A DNA stretch of 64,000 nucleotides from Marininema mesophilum (GCF_900106775.1 NZ_FNNQ01000011.1:1-64000); one strand, 5' to 3'. Counted from the first letter of the stretch, positions 1 through 8,598 are shown. Made by a program: numbers and translations. Notes: a model not told the origin generated them from the sequence alone.

Positions 1-183
1 AAACAATTTCCTTCTAGTCAGCTATGCTCCGCCTGTGGCTACCGCAATAAGGATGTGAAGAATCTTAACCTGCGAGCATGGACATGCCCTACGTGTCACT
101 CTCACCATGACCGAGACATCAATGCATCCAAGAACATCTTGCAAGAAGGACTTCGTGTACTTGCGGTTGGGCAGACCGTCTAA
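1..183 (+). CDS. tnpB: TnpB/OrfB transposon-associated RNA-guided nuclease, C-terminal fragment
   Basis: The first 60 codons of the window read as the C-terminal zinc-finger part of an IS200/IS605-family TnpB: two CxxC pairs (CSAC and CPTC) followed by the RDINASKNI motif that carries the last RuvC aspartate. The frame is open from base 1 and stops with TAA at 181-183, so the gene starts outside the window. TnpB proteins are RNA-guided nucleases that act with an omega RNA made from the 3' end of the gene and the transposon right end. Whether the upstream part is intact cannot be judged here. Confidence 0.9.
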   Translation, partial: KQFPSSQLCSACGYRNKDVKNLNLRAWTCPTCHSHHDRDINASKNILQEGLRVLAVGQTV

Positions 184-262
184 GCTTGGAATCGATCCTG
201 TCGGTAGATGGGAGCTCCCAAGAATCCCACTGCTTCAGCTGTGGGATTGTCAAGTCATTCAA
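184..262 (+). mobile_element. Probable IS200/IS605 right end with hairpin (omega-RNA region)
   Basis: Directly after the tnpB stop come two structured elements: a 12-bp palindrome (tgggagctccca, 209-220) and a perfect 8-bp-arm hairpin AATCCCAC/GTGGGATT (223-230 and 241-248). Subterminal hairpins just after tnpB are typical of IS200/IS605 right ends, and this is where the guide-scaffold RNA of TnpB is encoded. The exact transposon boundary, probably within about 250-265, cannot be fixed without an empty site. Confidence 0.55.
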
Positions 263-322
263 TATAGAGAAATCCGGGAGAAGTAAAGGTCTTAGAGAGA
301 TTATCTCTGTGCAACATTTTCT

Positions 323-336
323 ATTGCTTCGGCAAT
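323..336 (+). other. Small hairpin with TTCG tetraloop
   Basis: Arms ATTGC (323-327) and GCAAT (332-336) enclose TTCG, a very stable RNA loop. It lies between the transposon end and ymfF, next to a 13-nt palindrome ctatggaccatag (338-350). Its role is unknown. Confidence 0.35.
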
Positions 337-381
337 ACTATGGACCATAGGCTACTGTGTTCTTTCGGATCCTGGTATCAT

Positions 382-404
382 GGTCTATAATGGAATTATA
401 GACC
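382..404. promoter_or_regulatory. 10-3-10 perfect inverted repeat containing a -10-like TATAAT (candidate operator/promoter of ymfF)
   Basis: Arms ggtctataat (382-391) and attatagacc (395-404) are perfect complements around GGA. The left arm contains TATAAT (386-391). A weak -35-like TTTCGG lies 17 bp upstream (363-368). The site ends 19 bases before the likely GTG start of ymfF. An operator over the -10 is plausible; the regulator is unknown. Confidence 0.45.
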
Positions 405-423
405 AATGAAGAGAGGTGTCGAT

Positions 424-1725
424 GTGTCTTCTTCTGTCCAATTTGAAACGGTGCAGATGGGCAACTTACGCGTACATATCTGCTCCACTGATAAGTTTAA
501 AACGAATATGATGTCGGCTCTTGTTCAACAGTCGCTATCTGCAGAGACGGTTACTCGTCATGCATTGTTACCTGCGGTTTTACAGCGGGGAACGCGTTCT
601 CATCCGACGACTTTGCAATTACAACGGAAGTTGGATGATCTATATGGGGCGACGTTGTTCGGGGATGTATTTAAACGTGGAGAACGCCATATTATGCAGG
701 TGGGTATGGAGATTCCCAATGAAGCGTACTTGTCCGAAGCAGAATCTCTTCTGGATCAGGGAGCAGCATTTCTTGGTGAAATTTTAACTGCTCCAGCAAT
801 AGAAGGGAGTGCGTTTAAAGAAGCTTATGTGAAGGCTGAGAAAAAGAATCTAAAGCAAAAAATTGAAAGTTTGATGGATGACAAGATTCGTTACGCAGCA
901 CAGCGTTGCGTATCGGAGATGTGTAGTGATGAACCTTTTAGCCTATTTAATCATGGTCGACTCCAAGATCTTGATTCCATCGATGCCAGTAACCTTTATA
1001 CATACTACCAAGAGTTAATCCAGACTCGTCCCATTGATCTATATTTTGTAGGAAATCTATCCGTGGATCGAGTCTGTAAGCTGGTGGATAAATTCTTCCC
1101 GACAGAGGGACGCCAGCGCAATCGTGTTCAGTCAACAGATGTGAAGCACCCTGTGAGGGAAATAAAAGAAGTAGTGGATCGCCTTGATGTCAAACAAGGG
1201 AAGCTGAACATGGGTGCCCGTACACAAATCGCGTTACAAGATCCCGACTATGTGTCTTTAATGATGTACAATGGTATCCTTGGTGGCTTCCCCCATTCCA
1301 AACTATTTATCAATGTCCGTGAGAAAAGTAGCTTGGCTTACTATGCAGCCTCTCGCTTAGAGAGTCATAAAGGCATTCTCACTATACAATCAGGGATTGA
1401 GATCGATAAGTATCAGCAAGCAGTAGATATCATTAAAGAACAATTTGATATCATGCGTGCAGGCAATATTTCAGATTCGGAGCTTAGCCAAACCAAAGCG
1501 ATGCTAGTAAACCAATTACGTGAACGGCAGGATCGGTCATACGATTTGATCGATGCACATTACCATAGTGTCTTAAGCGGTGCAGATCGACCATTGGATG
1601 GATTGATTCAAGGTGTTAAGCAGGTATCAAAGGATGATGTGGTTCAGGTAGCACAAAAGATCCAGATCGACACCATCTACTTCTTGCGGGACAAGAAAGG
1701 GGGAGCCCAGGATGGAACGCATTGA
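424..1725 (+). CDS. ymfF: M16 family peptidase-like protein YmfF (EF-P 5-aminopentanol modification-associated)
   Basis: About 433 residues and similar in fold to M16 zinc peptidases. The HxxEH zinc motif is missing at the usual place near the N-terminus, so this is probably the inactive partner of the M16 pair; the next gene carries the motif. In B. subtilis the ymf operon is needed for completing the 5-aminopentanol modification of elongation factor P and for swarming. The GTG at 424 is chosen because AGAGAGGTG (410-418) sits at good spacing before it; the in-frame ATG at 406 would overlap that ribosome binding site. The 3' end overlaps ymfH by 14 bases, which indicates coupling. Confidence 0.88.
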   Translation: MSSSVQFETVQMGNLRVHICSTDKFKTNMMSALVQQSLSAETVTRHALLPAVLQRGTRSHPTTLQLQRKLDDLYGATLFGDVFKRGERHIMQVGMEIPNEAYLSEAESLLDQGAAFLGEILTAPAIEGSAFKEAYVKAEKKNLKQKIESLMDDKIRYAAQRCVSEMCSDEPFSLFNHGRLQDLDSIDASNLYTYYQELIQTRPIDLYFVGNLSVDRVCKLVDKFFPTEGRQRNRVQSTDVKHPVREIKEVVDRLDVKQGKLNMGARTQIALQDPDYVSLMMYNGILGGFPHSKLFINVREKSSLAYYAASRLESHKGILTIQSGIEIDKYQQAVDIIKEQFDIMRAGNISDSELSQTKAMLVNQLRERQDRSYDLIDAHYHSVLSGADRPLDGLIQGVKQVSKDDVVQVAQKIQIDTIYFLRDKKGGAQDGTH

Positions 1726-2992
1726 ACATCAGCAGTTAGAAGAGACGCTTTACCATGAACAATTGCCGAATGGGCTTCAAGTATATTTGTTGCCAAAGCC
1801 TAACTTCAATAAAACCTATGCTACCTTTACTACGAAGTACGGCTCTATTGACAATCACTTTCAAAAACCAGGGGAAGAGGAAATACGCGTTCCTGATGGA
1901 ATTGCCCACTTTCTTGAACATAAGATGTTTGAGGAAAAAGATGGGGATGTGTTCGCCAAATTCTCCAACCAGGGTGCTTCTGCCAATGCTTTTACCAGCT
2001 TTGAGCGAACAGCCTACCTCTTTTCTTGTACAGAGAAAGTAGAGGAGAACCTCACCACCTTGATCAATTTTGTGCAAAGTCCGTACTTTACTAAGGAAAC
2101 AGTAGAAAAAGAAAAAGGAATCATCGGGCAAGAGATCCAAATGTACGATGATAATCCAGATTGGCGTTCCTATTTTGGTTTGATTGAAGCGATGTATCAT
2201 CAGCACCCCGTCAAAATTGATATTGCAGGAACAGTGGAATCCATTGCTGAAATTACAAAGGATACGCTCTACACCTGCTATGAAACTTTTTATCATCCTA
2301 GCAATATGCTCCTCTTTGTTGTTGGGCCAATTGATCAAGAAGCGATAATCCAGCTCATTCGAGAAAACCAAGCTAGTAAAGATTATGGGAAACAAGGGGA
2401 AATAAAGCGCTTTTACCCTAAGGAACCGGTTCCTGTATCGGAAAAGAAAAAAGAGATTCAACTATCGGTTGGAATTCCGAAGTGTCTCTTTGGATTTAAG
2501 GAACAGAAGGTTGGACTTTCTGGTAAAGCTCTGGCTAAGCAGGAGCTAGCAACAGAATTAATGTTAGAGGCTCTATTTGGTCAGGGGTCTGATTTGTACC
2601 AATCACTCTATGATGATGGGCTGATCGATGATAATTTTAGTTATGATTATAGCTTGGAGCAGGGTTACGGCTTCTCTGTGATTGGTGGAGATACAGCAGA
2701 TCCAGAGGCGCTACTTGCGCGAATTCAAAAAGAAATTCCGCCATTAGTTGAAAAAGGGATTCCAATGGATGTGATAGAGCGCATCCGTAAAAAGAAACTA
2801 GGGGGCTATTTACGCTCTTTCAACTCCCCTGAGTGGATGGCCAATCAATTTACCCGCTACCGCTTCAATGAAATGGATCTTTTTCAGCTAGTCCCGGTCC
2901 TGGAGGAATTGTCCGCTGGAGAAGTGAACAATCGCTTGCGGGAACATATTAACTGGGATTACTTCTCGATCTCTATTGTCCGCCCCCATTAA
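1712..2992 (+). CDS. ymfH: M16 family zinc peptidase YmfH
   Basis: A 426-residue pitrilysin/M16-type protein. The inverted zinc motif HFLEH is at residues 66-70, and a downstream acidic helix (GQEIQMYDDNP) supplies the third ligand region, so this member of the pair looks catalytically competent. It starts inside the end of ymfF after GAAAGGGGGAG. M16 pairs often act as an active/inactive heterodimer, which fits ymfF plus ymfH. Its substrate is unknown; genetics in B. subtilis ties the locus to EF-P modification. A rho-independent terminator follows directly. Confidence 0.9.
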   Translation: MERIEHQQLEETLYHEQLPNGLQVYLLPKPNFNKTYATFTTKYGSIDNHFQKPGEEEIRVPDGIAHFLEHKMFEEKDGDVFAKFSNQGASANAFTSFERTAYLFSCTEKVEENLTTLINFVQSPYFTKETVEKEKGIIGQEIQMYDDNPDWRSYFGLIEAMYHQHPVKIDIAGTVESIAEITKDTLYTCYETFYHPSNMLLFVVGPIDQEAIIQLIRENQASKDYGKQGEIKRFYPKEPVPVSEKKKEIQLSVGIPKCLFGFKEQKVGLSGKALAKQELATELMLEALFGQGSDLYQSLYDDGLIDDNFSYDYSLEQGYGFSVIGGDTADPEALLARIQKEIPPLVEKGIPMDVIERIRKKKLGGYLRSFNSPEWMANQFTRYRFNEMDLFQLVPVLEELSAGEVNNRLREHINWDYFSISIVRPH

Positions 2993-3023
2993 CAAGGGGT
3001 TCTTCTAAGAAAAATCATGCTAA

Positions 3024-3050
3024 GCGCCCCTGGGAGGGCGCATTTTCTTT
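3024..3050 (+). terminator. Rho-independent terminator between ymfH and ymfI
   Basis: Stem GCGCCC (3024-3029)/GGGCGC (3036-3041) is followed by ATTTTCTTT. The Shine-Dalgarno of ymfI begins at the very next base, so termination here would partly uncouple ymfI from ymfFH. Confidence 0.7.
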
Positions 3051-3066
3051 AAAGGTGGAAAAAAGA

Positions 3067-3822
3067 GTGAACAAGTGGTTACAAGGACAGACAGCTCTTG
3101 TTTCTGGAGGGAGCCGTGGTATTGGGGCAGCTATTACCTTGGAGTTAGCAAAAGCCGGGGCTGATGTGGCTATCAATTATTTTCAGAGTTTTGATCAAGC
3201 CACTCAGGTAGCTGAAGAGTGTCGACGCGAAGGTGTGAGCGCTCAAGTATATCCCGCCAATATAGGTTCTCGCAATGAGGTAAAGGAGATGTTCCGCCAG
3301 GTGGAAAAAGACCTAGGGGAACCAAATCTTCTTATCCATAGCGCAGGTGTAACAGGCAAAAGCCTACTCTTTCAAGATGTGATGGAGGAAGAGTATGACC
3401 TCTTGTTCGATACACACGTTCGCGGGGCAACACACCTTATTCAAGGAGTGCTGCCTGGAATGATTCGAAACCGTTTTGGGCGCATTATTCTCATTTCGTC
3501 CATCTGGGGGGAGTCAGGAGGAGCAGGAGAGGTGTTGTATTCAGCGGCTAAGGGTGCAATAAATGGCATGACTCGAGCCCTTGCGAAGGAATTAGCTCCT
3601 TCAGGGATCACCGTGAATGCAATCGCCCCTGGTGCGATTGAAACGGATATGCTTACACGGCAGGTGACGAAAGAGGAACTTAATGAAATAGAAGAATCGA
3701 TTCCCATAGGCAGAGTGGGTCAGCCGAGGGAAATAGCTACTTTAGCGGCTCACCTCTGTAACATGGAAAGCGCTTATTTAACAGGGCAGATCCTTCACAT
3801 AAATGGGGGATGGTATCCCTAA
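3067..3822 (+). CDS. ymfI: SDR-family EF-P 5-aminopentanone reductase YmfI
   Basis: A short-chain dehydrogenase/reductase of about 251 residues. It has the Rossmann TGxxxGIG-type motif (SGGSRGIG) near the N-terminus, the S...YSAAK catalytic motif (residues around 140-160) and the PGAIETDM segment after the active site. B. subtilis YmfI reduces the 5-aminopentanone adduct on EF-P Lys32 to 5-aminopentanol; the gene order supports the same role here. FabG-like reductases are close paralogues, so context decides the call. GTG 3067 is preferred over GTG 3055 because AAGGTGGA (3052-3059) would be its ribosome binding site. Confidence 0.85.
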   Translation: MNKWLQGQTALVSGGSRGIGAAITLELAKAGADVAINYFQSFDQATQVAEECRREGVSAQVYPANIGSRNEVKEMFRQVEKDLGEPNLLIHSAGVTGKSLLFQDVMEEEYDLLFDTHVRGATHLIQGVLPGMIRNRFGRIILISSIWGESGGAGEVLYSAAKGAINGMTRALAKELAPSGITVNAIAPGAIETDMLTRQVTKEELNEIEESIPIGRVGQPREIATLAAHLCNMESAYLTGQILHINGGWYP

Positions 3823-3916
3823 ATATAGATAACTTCATTGTTGTTTTGCATAAGTGGTAAAGCGGTAGCCCATATTACCAAATGAGGATATCTATTTATC
3901 ACTAGGAGGGTATTAC

Positions 3917-4180
3917 ATGTCTGTTCTAAACGACTTTGATGGTTGGAAAAACTTCTTAAGTGAACGTGTCAATCAAGCCCAATCGATAGGTATGGATCAA
4001 GATTCTATTAGCAACGTAGCTTATGAGCTCGGAGATTATCTTTCACAGGGTATTGATCCGAAAAACAATGAAGAACGGCTTTTGAAAGAATTATGGGATT
4101 GTGCGGATGAACAGGAACAACGTACGATGGCTAGTTTGATGGTGAAAATGGTTTCAGATGGGAAAAACATTAATCCATGA
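3917..4180 (+). CDS. ymfJ: DUF3243 family protein YmfJ
   Basis: An 87-residue acidic, mostly helical soluble protein with the DUF3243 pattern (FxxWKxFLxERV near the start, ending in MVKMVSDG). It starts with ATG after an AGGAGGG site. It occupies the ymfJ position between ymfI and ymfK as in B. subtilis. No biochemical function is established for the family; linkage to EF-P or motility is inferred only from the operon. Confidence 0.85.
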   Translation: MSVLNDFDGWKNFLSERVNQAQSIGMDQDSISNVAYELGDYLSQGIDPKNNEERLLKELWDCADEQEQRTMASLMVKMVSDGKNINP

Positions 4181-4258
4181 TTTTTACAGATCTATCGCCG
4201 ACAGAAAGCTCTGAATCTCAATATAGTAACGCATGAGCGGTGCTCACTCCGTCGGTAA

Positions 4259-4294
4259 AACCACTCTTTTATGTTTTAAGAGAGTGGTTTTCTT
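4259..4294 (+). terminator. Rho-independent terminator after ymfJ
   Basis: Stem AACCACTCT (4259-4267)/AGAGTGGTT (4281-4289) is followed by TTCTT. It ends the ymfF-ymfJ transcript. Confidence 0.75.
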
Positions 4295-4347
4295 GTGAGA
4301 GAACTTGAGTAGACATTTTTTTGAACGCGATTTTCTTGCTATGCGGG

Positions 4348-4375
4348 TTGCTTTATGGACAACATGTGATATACT
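4348..4375 (+). promoter_or_regulatory. Sigma-A type promoter for ymfK-rodZ
   Basis: TTGCTT (4348-4353), a 16-bp spacer and TATACT (4370-4375), placed after the ymfJ terminator and about 70 bases before ymfK. Confidence 0.55.
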
Positions 4376-4445
4376 TTAAACGAATTTGTATGGTCTTCCA
4401 GTTATCGGACCCTTCAATAGGGCGTTATTTGAAAGGTGTGTTGAG

Positions 4446-5219
4446 ATGGGCGGCCACGATTGGTACTTGGAATACCAAATCCATAGAAATCGGCCGGGAC
4501 TTCTTGGCGATATCGCCTCCCTTTTGGGGATGTTGTCAATCAATATCCTCACAATTAACGGGGTTGAGAATAAGCGGCGCGGGATGCTACTTAATACGGA
4601 TGATAGGGAGAAGATCCATGCCCTAAAACACATTTTGAATCGTGTGGATAATATCACTGTTACTGCGATACGTCCTCCTACTCTGATGGATCGCATGGCG
4701 GTTCGGCATGGTCGATACTTAGATCGATGTTTAGAGGATAAACGGACATATCGCTTCACCAGGGAAGAACTTGGGTTATTGGTCGATTTTATGGCGAAAT
4801 TGTTCCAAAAAGAGGGGAACCAATTAATTGGAGTTCGCGGGATGCCGCGTGTCGGGAAAACTGAATCCATCGTAGCTTCTAGTGTATGCGCTAACAAAAG
4901 ATGGATATTTCTCTCCTCAACTCTCCTCCGCCAAACGGTTCGTAAACAACTGGCGGAGGATGAGATGACCATCAATAATGTTTACATCATCGATGGTATT
5001 GTCTCCACGTTACGGTCGACTGAGCGTCATCATATGTTGGTCCAGGAGATCATGCGGATGGAGGCGACCAAAGTGGTGGAACATCCTGATATTTTCGTCA
5101 GAGAAACCGAGTATTCACTGGATGACTTTGATTATATTATAGAATTACGTAACGAACCGGACGAAGTAATCTCTTATGAAGTACTTGATTCGGACATGGC
5201 CGTTTTTGATATACGGTGA
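4446..5219 (+). CDS. ymfK: DUF3388 family protein YmfK (ACT-like plus P-loop region)
   Basis: A 257-residue protein. The N-terminal 70 residues look like an ACT-type regulatory fold (YQIHRNRPGLLGDIASLLGM). The middle contains a Walker-A-like GMPRVGKT, suggesting nucleotide binding. Position and length match B. subtilis ymfK (DUF3388), whose function is unknown. The ATG at 4446 has AAAGGTGTG just upstream; an in-frame ATG at 4386 lacks a ribosome binding site. The 3' end lies 29 bases before the next start, so it is likely cotranscribed with the RodZ-like genes. Confidence 0.82.
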   Translation: MGGHDWYLEYQIHRNRPGLLGDIASLLGMLSINILTINGVENKRRGMLLNTDDREKIHALKHILNRVDNITVTAIRPPTLMDRMAVRHGRYLDRCLEDKRTYRFTREELGLLVDFMAKLFQKEGNQLIGVRGMPRVGKTESIVASSVCANKRWIFLSSTLLRQTVRKQLAEDEMTINNVYIIDGIVSTLRSTERHHMLVQEIMRMEATKVVEHPDIFVRETEYSLDDFDYIIELRNEPDEVISYEVLDSDMAVFDIR

Positions 5220-5248
5220 CCCGAAATGTTACTCAGGAGGTGTCGTGG

Positions 5249-6412
5249 ATGCTAGGAATTGGTTCGCAGTTAAAGAAAACTAGACAGTCCAAAGGTTACT
5301 CGCTAGAACAGGTGCAAGAAAGTACAAAGATTCACATGGAGTATCTGCGTGCTCTGGAAAATGATCAGTTTGACACATTGCCTAGTCCTTTTTATGTGCG
5401 GGCTTTTCTTCGTACTTATGCCCACAGTTTGGGTTTAGATGCCCAACCACTTTTAGATTATTATGAAGGGTCGGCTATGTCATCCAGAATCCCCCGTCGT
5501 GGTGTTCAACCAAAGGGTCGATCCGTACAAGGGGGAACTCCTTCTGGACAAGCTCCCCGGGAGTTTCGTCCCCAACCACGCCTAGGTCGTAACTACGCTC
5601 CTCGTTCACAAAGAATGTCTTCACCTCAGATGGAAGGCCAGACGCAAAATTTCCGTCATGCTCAACAACAGCCAGGCGCAGGTCGACAACCTACAACTGG
5701 AAGCTTTCGTGCAGCGTCTATGGATAACCAACCCACACAACCTTCGCAATCTTCACAAAGGATTCCATCCGTCTCTCAAACTTCTCAACCTGTTAGACAG
5801 CAATCAACTAGTCCTGTCCCTGCTGTCAGCCAAACAACGATGGTGCCTCGTCGAGTACAACAGGAAGTAAAGCGAGGAATTGTGCAAGGAGATGGTGACC
5901 CAAAAAAGAAAAATAAGGGTCGAAAAACCTGGATGGTTCGTGTAGCGGCTGTAGGAGCATTGCTCTTAGTAACAGTTGGGGCATTAGCTGTTTTCAATGA
6001 TGTACTGGGTGGTACGGGGGCGTCCAGTGAAAAAGCTGGAAAAAAGAACGATGCAGCTACGGCTTCCAGTTCTACAGCGAATGCAAAAACCCCAGAAACA
6101 ACCACTTTGAGTAAGGTGGAAACTGGTAATGATGTCGAGGGTGATCTTTATACCTTAAAGGGTGCTAAAAAGATCGAAGTCGAAATAAAAGCTGTTGAAG
6201 GGGAAAGTAGTCTCACCTACGGAACACAAGCCAACAATCAAAAGGAGAACTTTACTCTAAAAGTCGGGGAGAAGCGCTCGATTGATGGTGACAAATTCAT
6301 CTGGTTCCGTCTCTTTAAACCTTCTAATACAGAAATCAAAGTGAATGGTGAGGAAATTGATACCACAGCTCAGGATGTACCCAAAAGCTACCGCATTAAA
6401 TTGAAGAAATAA
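5249..6412 (+). CDS. RodZ/YmfM-like membrane-anchored HTH protein 1
   Basis: About 387 residues. Residues 1-65 are a Cro/C1-type helix-turn-helix (GSQLKKTRQSKGYSLEQVQ). Next comes a long Gln/Pro/Ser/Arg-rich linker (about 85-225), one transmembrane helix (MVRVAAVGALLLVTVGALAV), and a C-terminal DUF4115-like beta domain with a VNG motif. This is the RodZ architecture, linking the MreB cytoskeleton to the envelope. It is the position of ymfM in B. subtilis. ATG 5249 follows AGGAGGT (5235-5241) by 7 bases. It is the first of three tandem paralogues. Confidence 0.85.
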   Translation: MLGIGSQLKKTRQSKGYSLEQVQESTKIHMEYLRALENDQFDTLPSPFYVRAFLRTYAHSLGLDAQPLLDYYEGSAMSSRIPRRGVQPKGRSVQGGTPSGQAPREFRPQPRLGRNYAPRSQRMSSPQMEGQTQNFRHAQQQPGAGRQPTTGSFRAASMDNQPTQPSQSSQRIPSVSQTSQPVRQQSTSPVPAVSQTTMVPRRVQQEVKRGIVQGDGDPKKKNKGRKTWMVRVAAVGALLLVTVGALAVFNDVLGGTGASSEKAGKKNDAATASSSTANAKTPETTTLSKVETGNDVEGDLYTLKGAKKIEVEIKAVEGESSLTYGTQANNQKENFTLKVGEKRSIDGDKFIWFRLFKPSNTEIKVNGEEIDTTAQDVPKSYRIKLKK

Positions 6413-6443
6413 AGGTATTCACTAACTTTTGGAGGTGGGCCGT

Positions 6444-7601
6444 TTGTCCGCTGAAATCGGTCACCGCCTCAGGCAAGCCAGAGAGTCTGAAGGGATGGGT
6501 CTGCTGGAGGTTGAACAGAAAACCGGGATTCCACAGACACACCTTATGGCAATGGAAGCTGGTGACTTCAGCAAATTTTCCAGTCCCTATTATGCACGAG
6601 TTTCTCTACGAACGTATGCGATTGTCATGGGACTAGATTCACGAAGTATTCTAAACCTATACCGACAATCGTATCGGGCGGATGGAACATTTATCGGTGG
6701 TGGAGTAGATTCTTTAAACCCTTCTGACTTGACGCCCTTGTCTGATTGGCTACAAGCTGAAGAACGTAGGAGCCTTTCTACCAGACGTGCTGAACAGGAG
6801 GGTTCTACGGATCTCTTCACTGATCACATACAGAGTACTCTTCCCCCTCGTCGTGATCCTCGCTTTTCAGGACAAGCTGTTGAAGAAGTGGAAGGATCTA
6901 CACTGGGAGAGACGCCTTCTTCCTTTAGTCGTTTGGAGTTGCCACGTAGTGTGAGCTTGCCTGCGGACCTGCCTGATCCTAATGAATTAGGACTCTCGGG
7001 TACAATAGAGAGTGCAGCTTCCAAGGAAGATAATCTACCTACTGAGGTAGAAGGAAAAGAGAGTCAATCGGAGAGTGGACGTTACTTTGCAAAGCAGGCA
7101 AAAAAGAAGTCCTCATCTCTCGGTACCTGGTATACAAGATTTTTAATTGCTTGGGCGATATTATTGATTCCCGCAGCTATTTTCGTTGCATTTCAAGTCT
7201 ATGGAGATGATCCACCTCCGAAACAGCCACAAAAAAGAGCAGCGAAGGATCAGCAGAAAAAAACTGCTTCTAACCCAAAAGAGTCAAAGCCTATTTTGAA
7301 TCCTGTTGATGTCGGTAAAGGTAACTTGGATCAATATGAACTAAGTAATGCCGATAAAATTGATTTGAAACTAAAGGCGAAGGGAGAATGCTGGATTCAG
7401 GTAAGTGGACAAGAGGTTGGCGATCAATTAAAAGAAAAGGTGTTGAAGAAAGGGGAGGTCTTCTCATTTTCTTATAAAAAGGGGAATGAGTTATGGCTAA
7501 AGCTAGGTCGGCCAAAAGATGTTGAGATGACGGTGAATGGGTTAAGTGTTAAAACCTCGTACGATAAAGAAAGAAAATTTCGCGTAACCCTTCTTCAATG
7601 A
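6444..7601 (+). CDS. RodZ/YmfM-like membrane-anchored HTH protein 2
   Basis: About 385 residues with the same architecture as its neighbours: HTH (RLRQARESEGMGLLEVEQ), an acidic Ser/Pro-rich linker, a single transmembrane helix (FLIAWAILLIPAAIFVAF), a lysine-rich stretch and a DUF4115-like C-terminal domain (MTVNGLSV). The start is TTG 6444, 6 bases after GGAGGTG (6431-6437). Only 31 bases separate it from the first paralogue with no terminator, so the two are probably cotranscribed. The sequences differ a lot outside the HTH, so the duplication is not recent. Confidence 0.82.
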   Translation: MSAEIGHRLRQARESEGMGLLEVEQKTGIPQTHLMAMEAGDFSKFSSPYYARVSLRTYAIVMGLDSRSILNLYRQSYRADGTFIGGGVDSLNPSDLTPLSDWLQAEERRSLSTRRAEQEGSTDLFTDHIQSTLPPRRDPRFSGQAVEEVEGSTLGETPSSFSRLELPRSVSLPADLPDPNELGLSGTIESAASKEDNLPTEVEGKESQSESGRYFAKQAKKKSSSLGTWYTRFLIAWAILLIPAAIFVAFQVYGDDPPPKQPQKRAAKDQQKKTASNPKESKPILNPVDVGKGNLDQYELSNADKIDLKLKAKGECWIQVSGQEVGDQLKEKVLKKGEVFSFSYKKGNELWLKLGRPKDVEMTVNGLSVKTSYDKERKFRVTLLQ

Positions 7602-7603
7602 GT

Positions 7604-7632
7604 GCTTCCGCTTTTTCATGCGGAAGCCTTTT
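7604..7632 (+). terminator. Rho-independent terminator between RodZ-like genes 2 and 3
   Basis: Stem GCTTCCGC (7604-7611)/GCGGAAGC (7620-7627) followed by CTTTT. Confidence 0.7.
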
Positions 7633-7704
7633 CACTAAGAAGGGTTGGATCGTTCATCACGTTTCAATAAGGATGCGACGGACACCAAGAGGAGGATGAA
7701 CCCA

Positions 7705-8598
7705 ATGCCGATGCCGACGGATCAACTTCGGTTGCGCAGGGAACAGGTAGGTTTGACATTGGAAGATATTCAACAACGAACCCGCATCCGTGTGGATTAC
7801 TTACAGGCAATAGAAAAGGGGGATTTCTCGGTTTTACCAGGCAAATTTGCTGTACGAAGAACGGTTGAAGTTTATAGTAAAGAGCTTGGAGTTGATCCCG
7901 TTCCGCTATTAAAGCATTTGGATAAGGGCGAACCAACAACAACGTCTTCTTCCTCAGCACTTGTACCTGTGTCAAATGCGATCTCTGAAAGTTCACTTCC
8001 CAAAAGAAGTCGGAAGGCTGGAGTGAGTAATGGAGAAGAGAAGAATCTTTCAGAGAATATCGGAAGGGGCAGGAGTAGTAGAAGTACGGGGAGAAGGGGT
8101 GGTAAAAGAAAAATCTCCTTCATTCTAATTGCACTGATCAGTTTGGTCGTTATTGTTCCGGGTATAGTTTTCTTGGTGTCTGTTTCAGGAGATAAAGCGA
8201 CAACTTCTCGTGAGAAAAAGCCAAGTAAGGATACAACTACAACATCCCAGTCTAAATCCTCACCCATTCGTGGCGACTCATCCGTAGTGAAATTAGTCAA
8301 ACCATCGGAAACATATAAGTATGGGGATCTATTTGCAGTATCTAAAGCGGATCAGGTAAATGTTGTCCTCAAAGCAAAGAAGGAGACCACCTTCACTTAT
8401 CGACAGGGTGGACCAACAAAAAAGGTTGTTGAGAAAGGGAAGATCAAAGCTGGAGAGAAGAAGAGTTTTCAACATAAGGAATGGGTTTCTCTTAAGGTGG
8501 GTACTCCGGCATCTGTACAGTTGATGGTAAATGGTCATCTAATTGATACTACAAGTGATTCAAAGGATCATTCGTATCAATTTCAACGAAAATCTTAA
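7705..8598 (+). CDS. RodZ/YmfM-like membrane-anchored HTH protein 3
   Basis: About 297 residues: HTH (LRLRREQVGLTLEDIQQRTR), a basic Ser-rich juxtamembrane region, one transmembrane helix (ISFILIALISLVVIVPGIVF), a Lys/Ser/Thr-rich spacer and a DUF4115-like domain ending in VNGHLIDTT. ATG 7705 is preferred because AGAGGAGG (to 7695) lies 9 bases upstream; in-frame ATGs at 7696 and 7711 are alternatives. It is separated from paralogue 2 by a terminator, so it may be expressed differently. Which of the three is the functional RodZ is not decidable from sequence alone. Confidence 0.8.
   Translation: MPMPTDQLRLRREQVGLTLEDIQQRTRIRVDYLQAIEKGDFSVLPGKFAVRRTVEVYSKELGVDPVPLLKHLDKGEPTTTSSSSALVPVSNAISESSLPKRSRKAGVSNGEEKNLSENIGRGRSSRSTGRRGGKRKISFILIALISLVVIVPGIVFLVSVSGDKATTSREKKPSKDTTTTSQSKSSPIRGDSSVVKLVKPSETYKYGDLFAVSKADQVNVVLKAKKETTFTYRQGGPTKKVVEKGKIKAGEKKSFQHKEWVSLKVGTPASVQLMVNGHLIDTTSDSKDHSYQFQRKS

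Noticed and set aside
1736..2461. 241-codon minus-strand frame inside ymfH
   Set aside because: It is antisense to a clear M16 peptidase gene and its translation is low-complexity Phe/Leu-rich without motifs.
4376..4975. 199-codon minus-strand frame opposite ymfK
   Set aside because: Antisense to ymfK; Ser/Arg-rich shadow translation.
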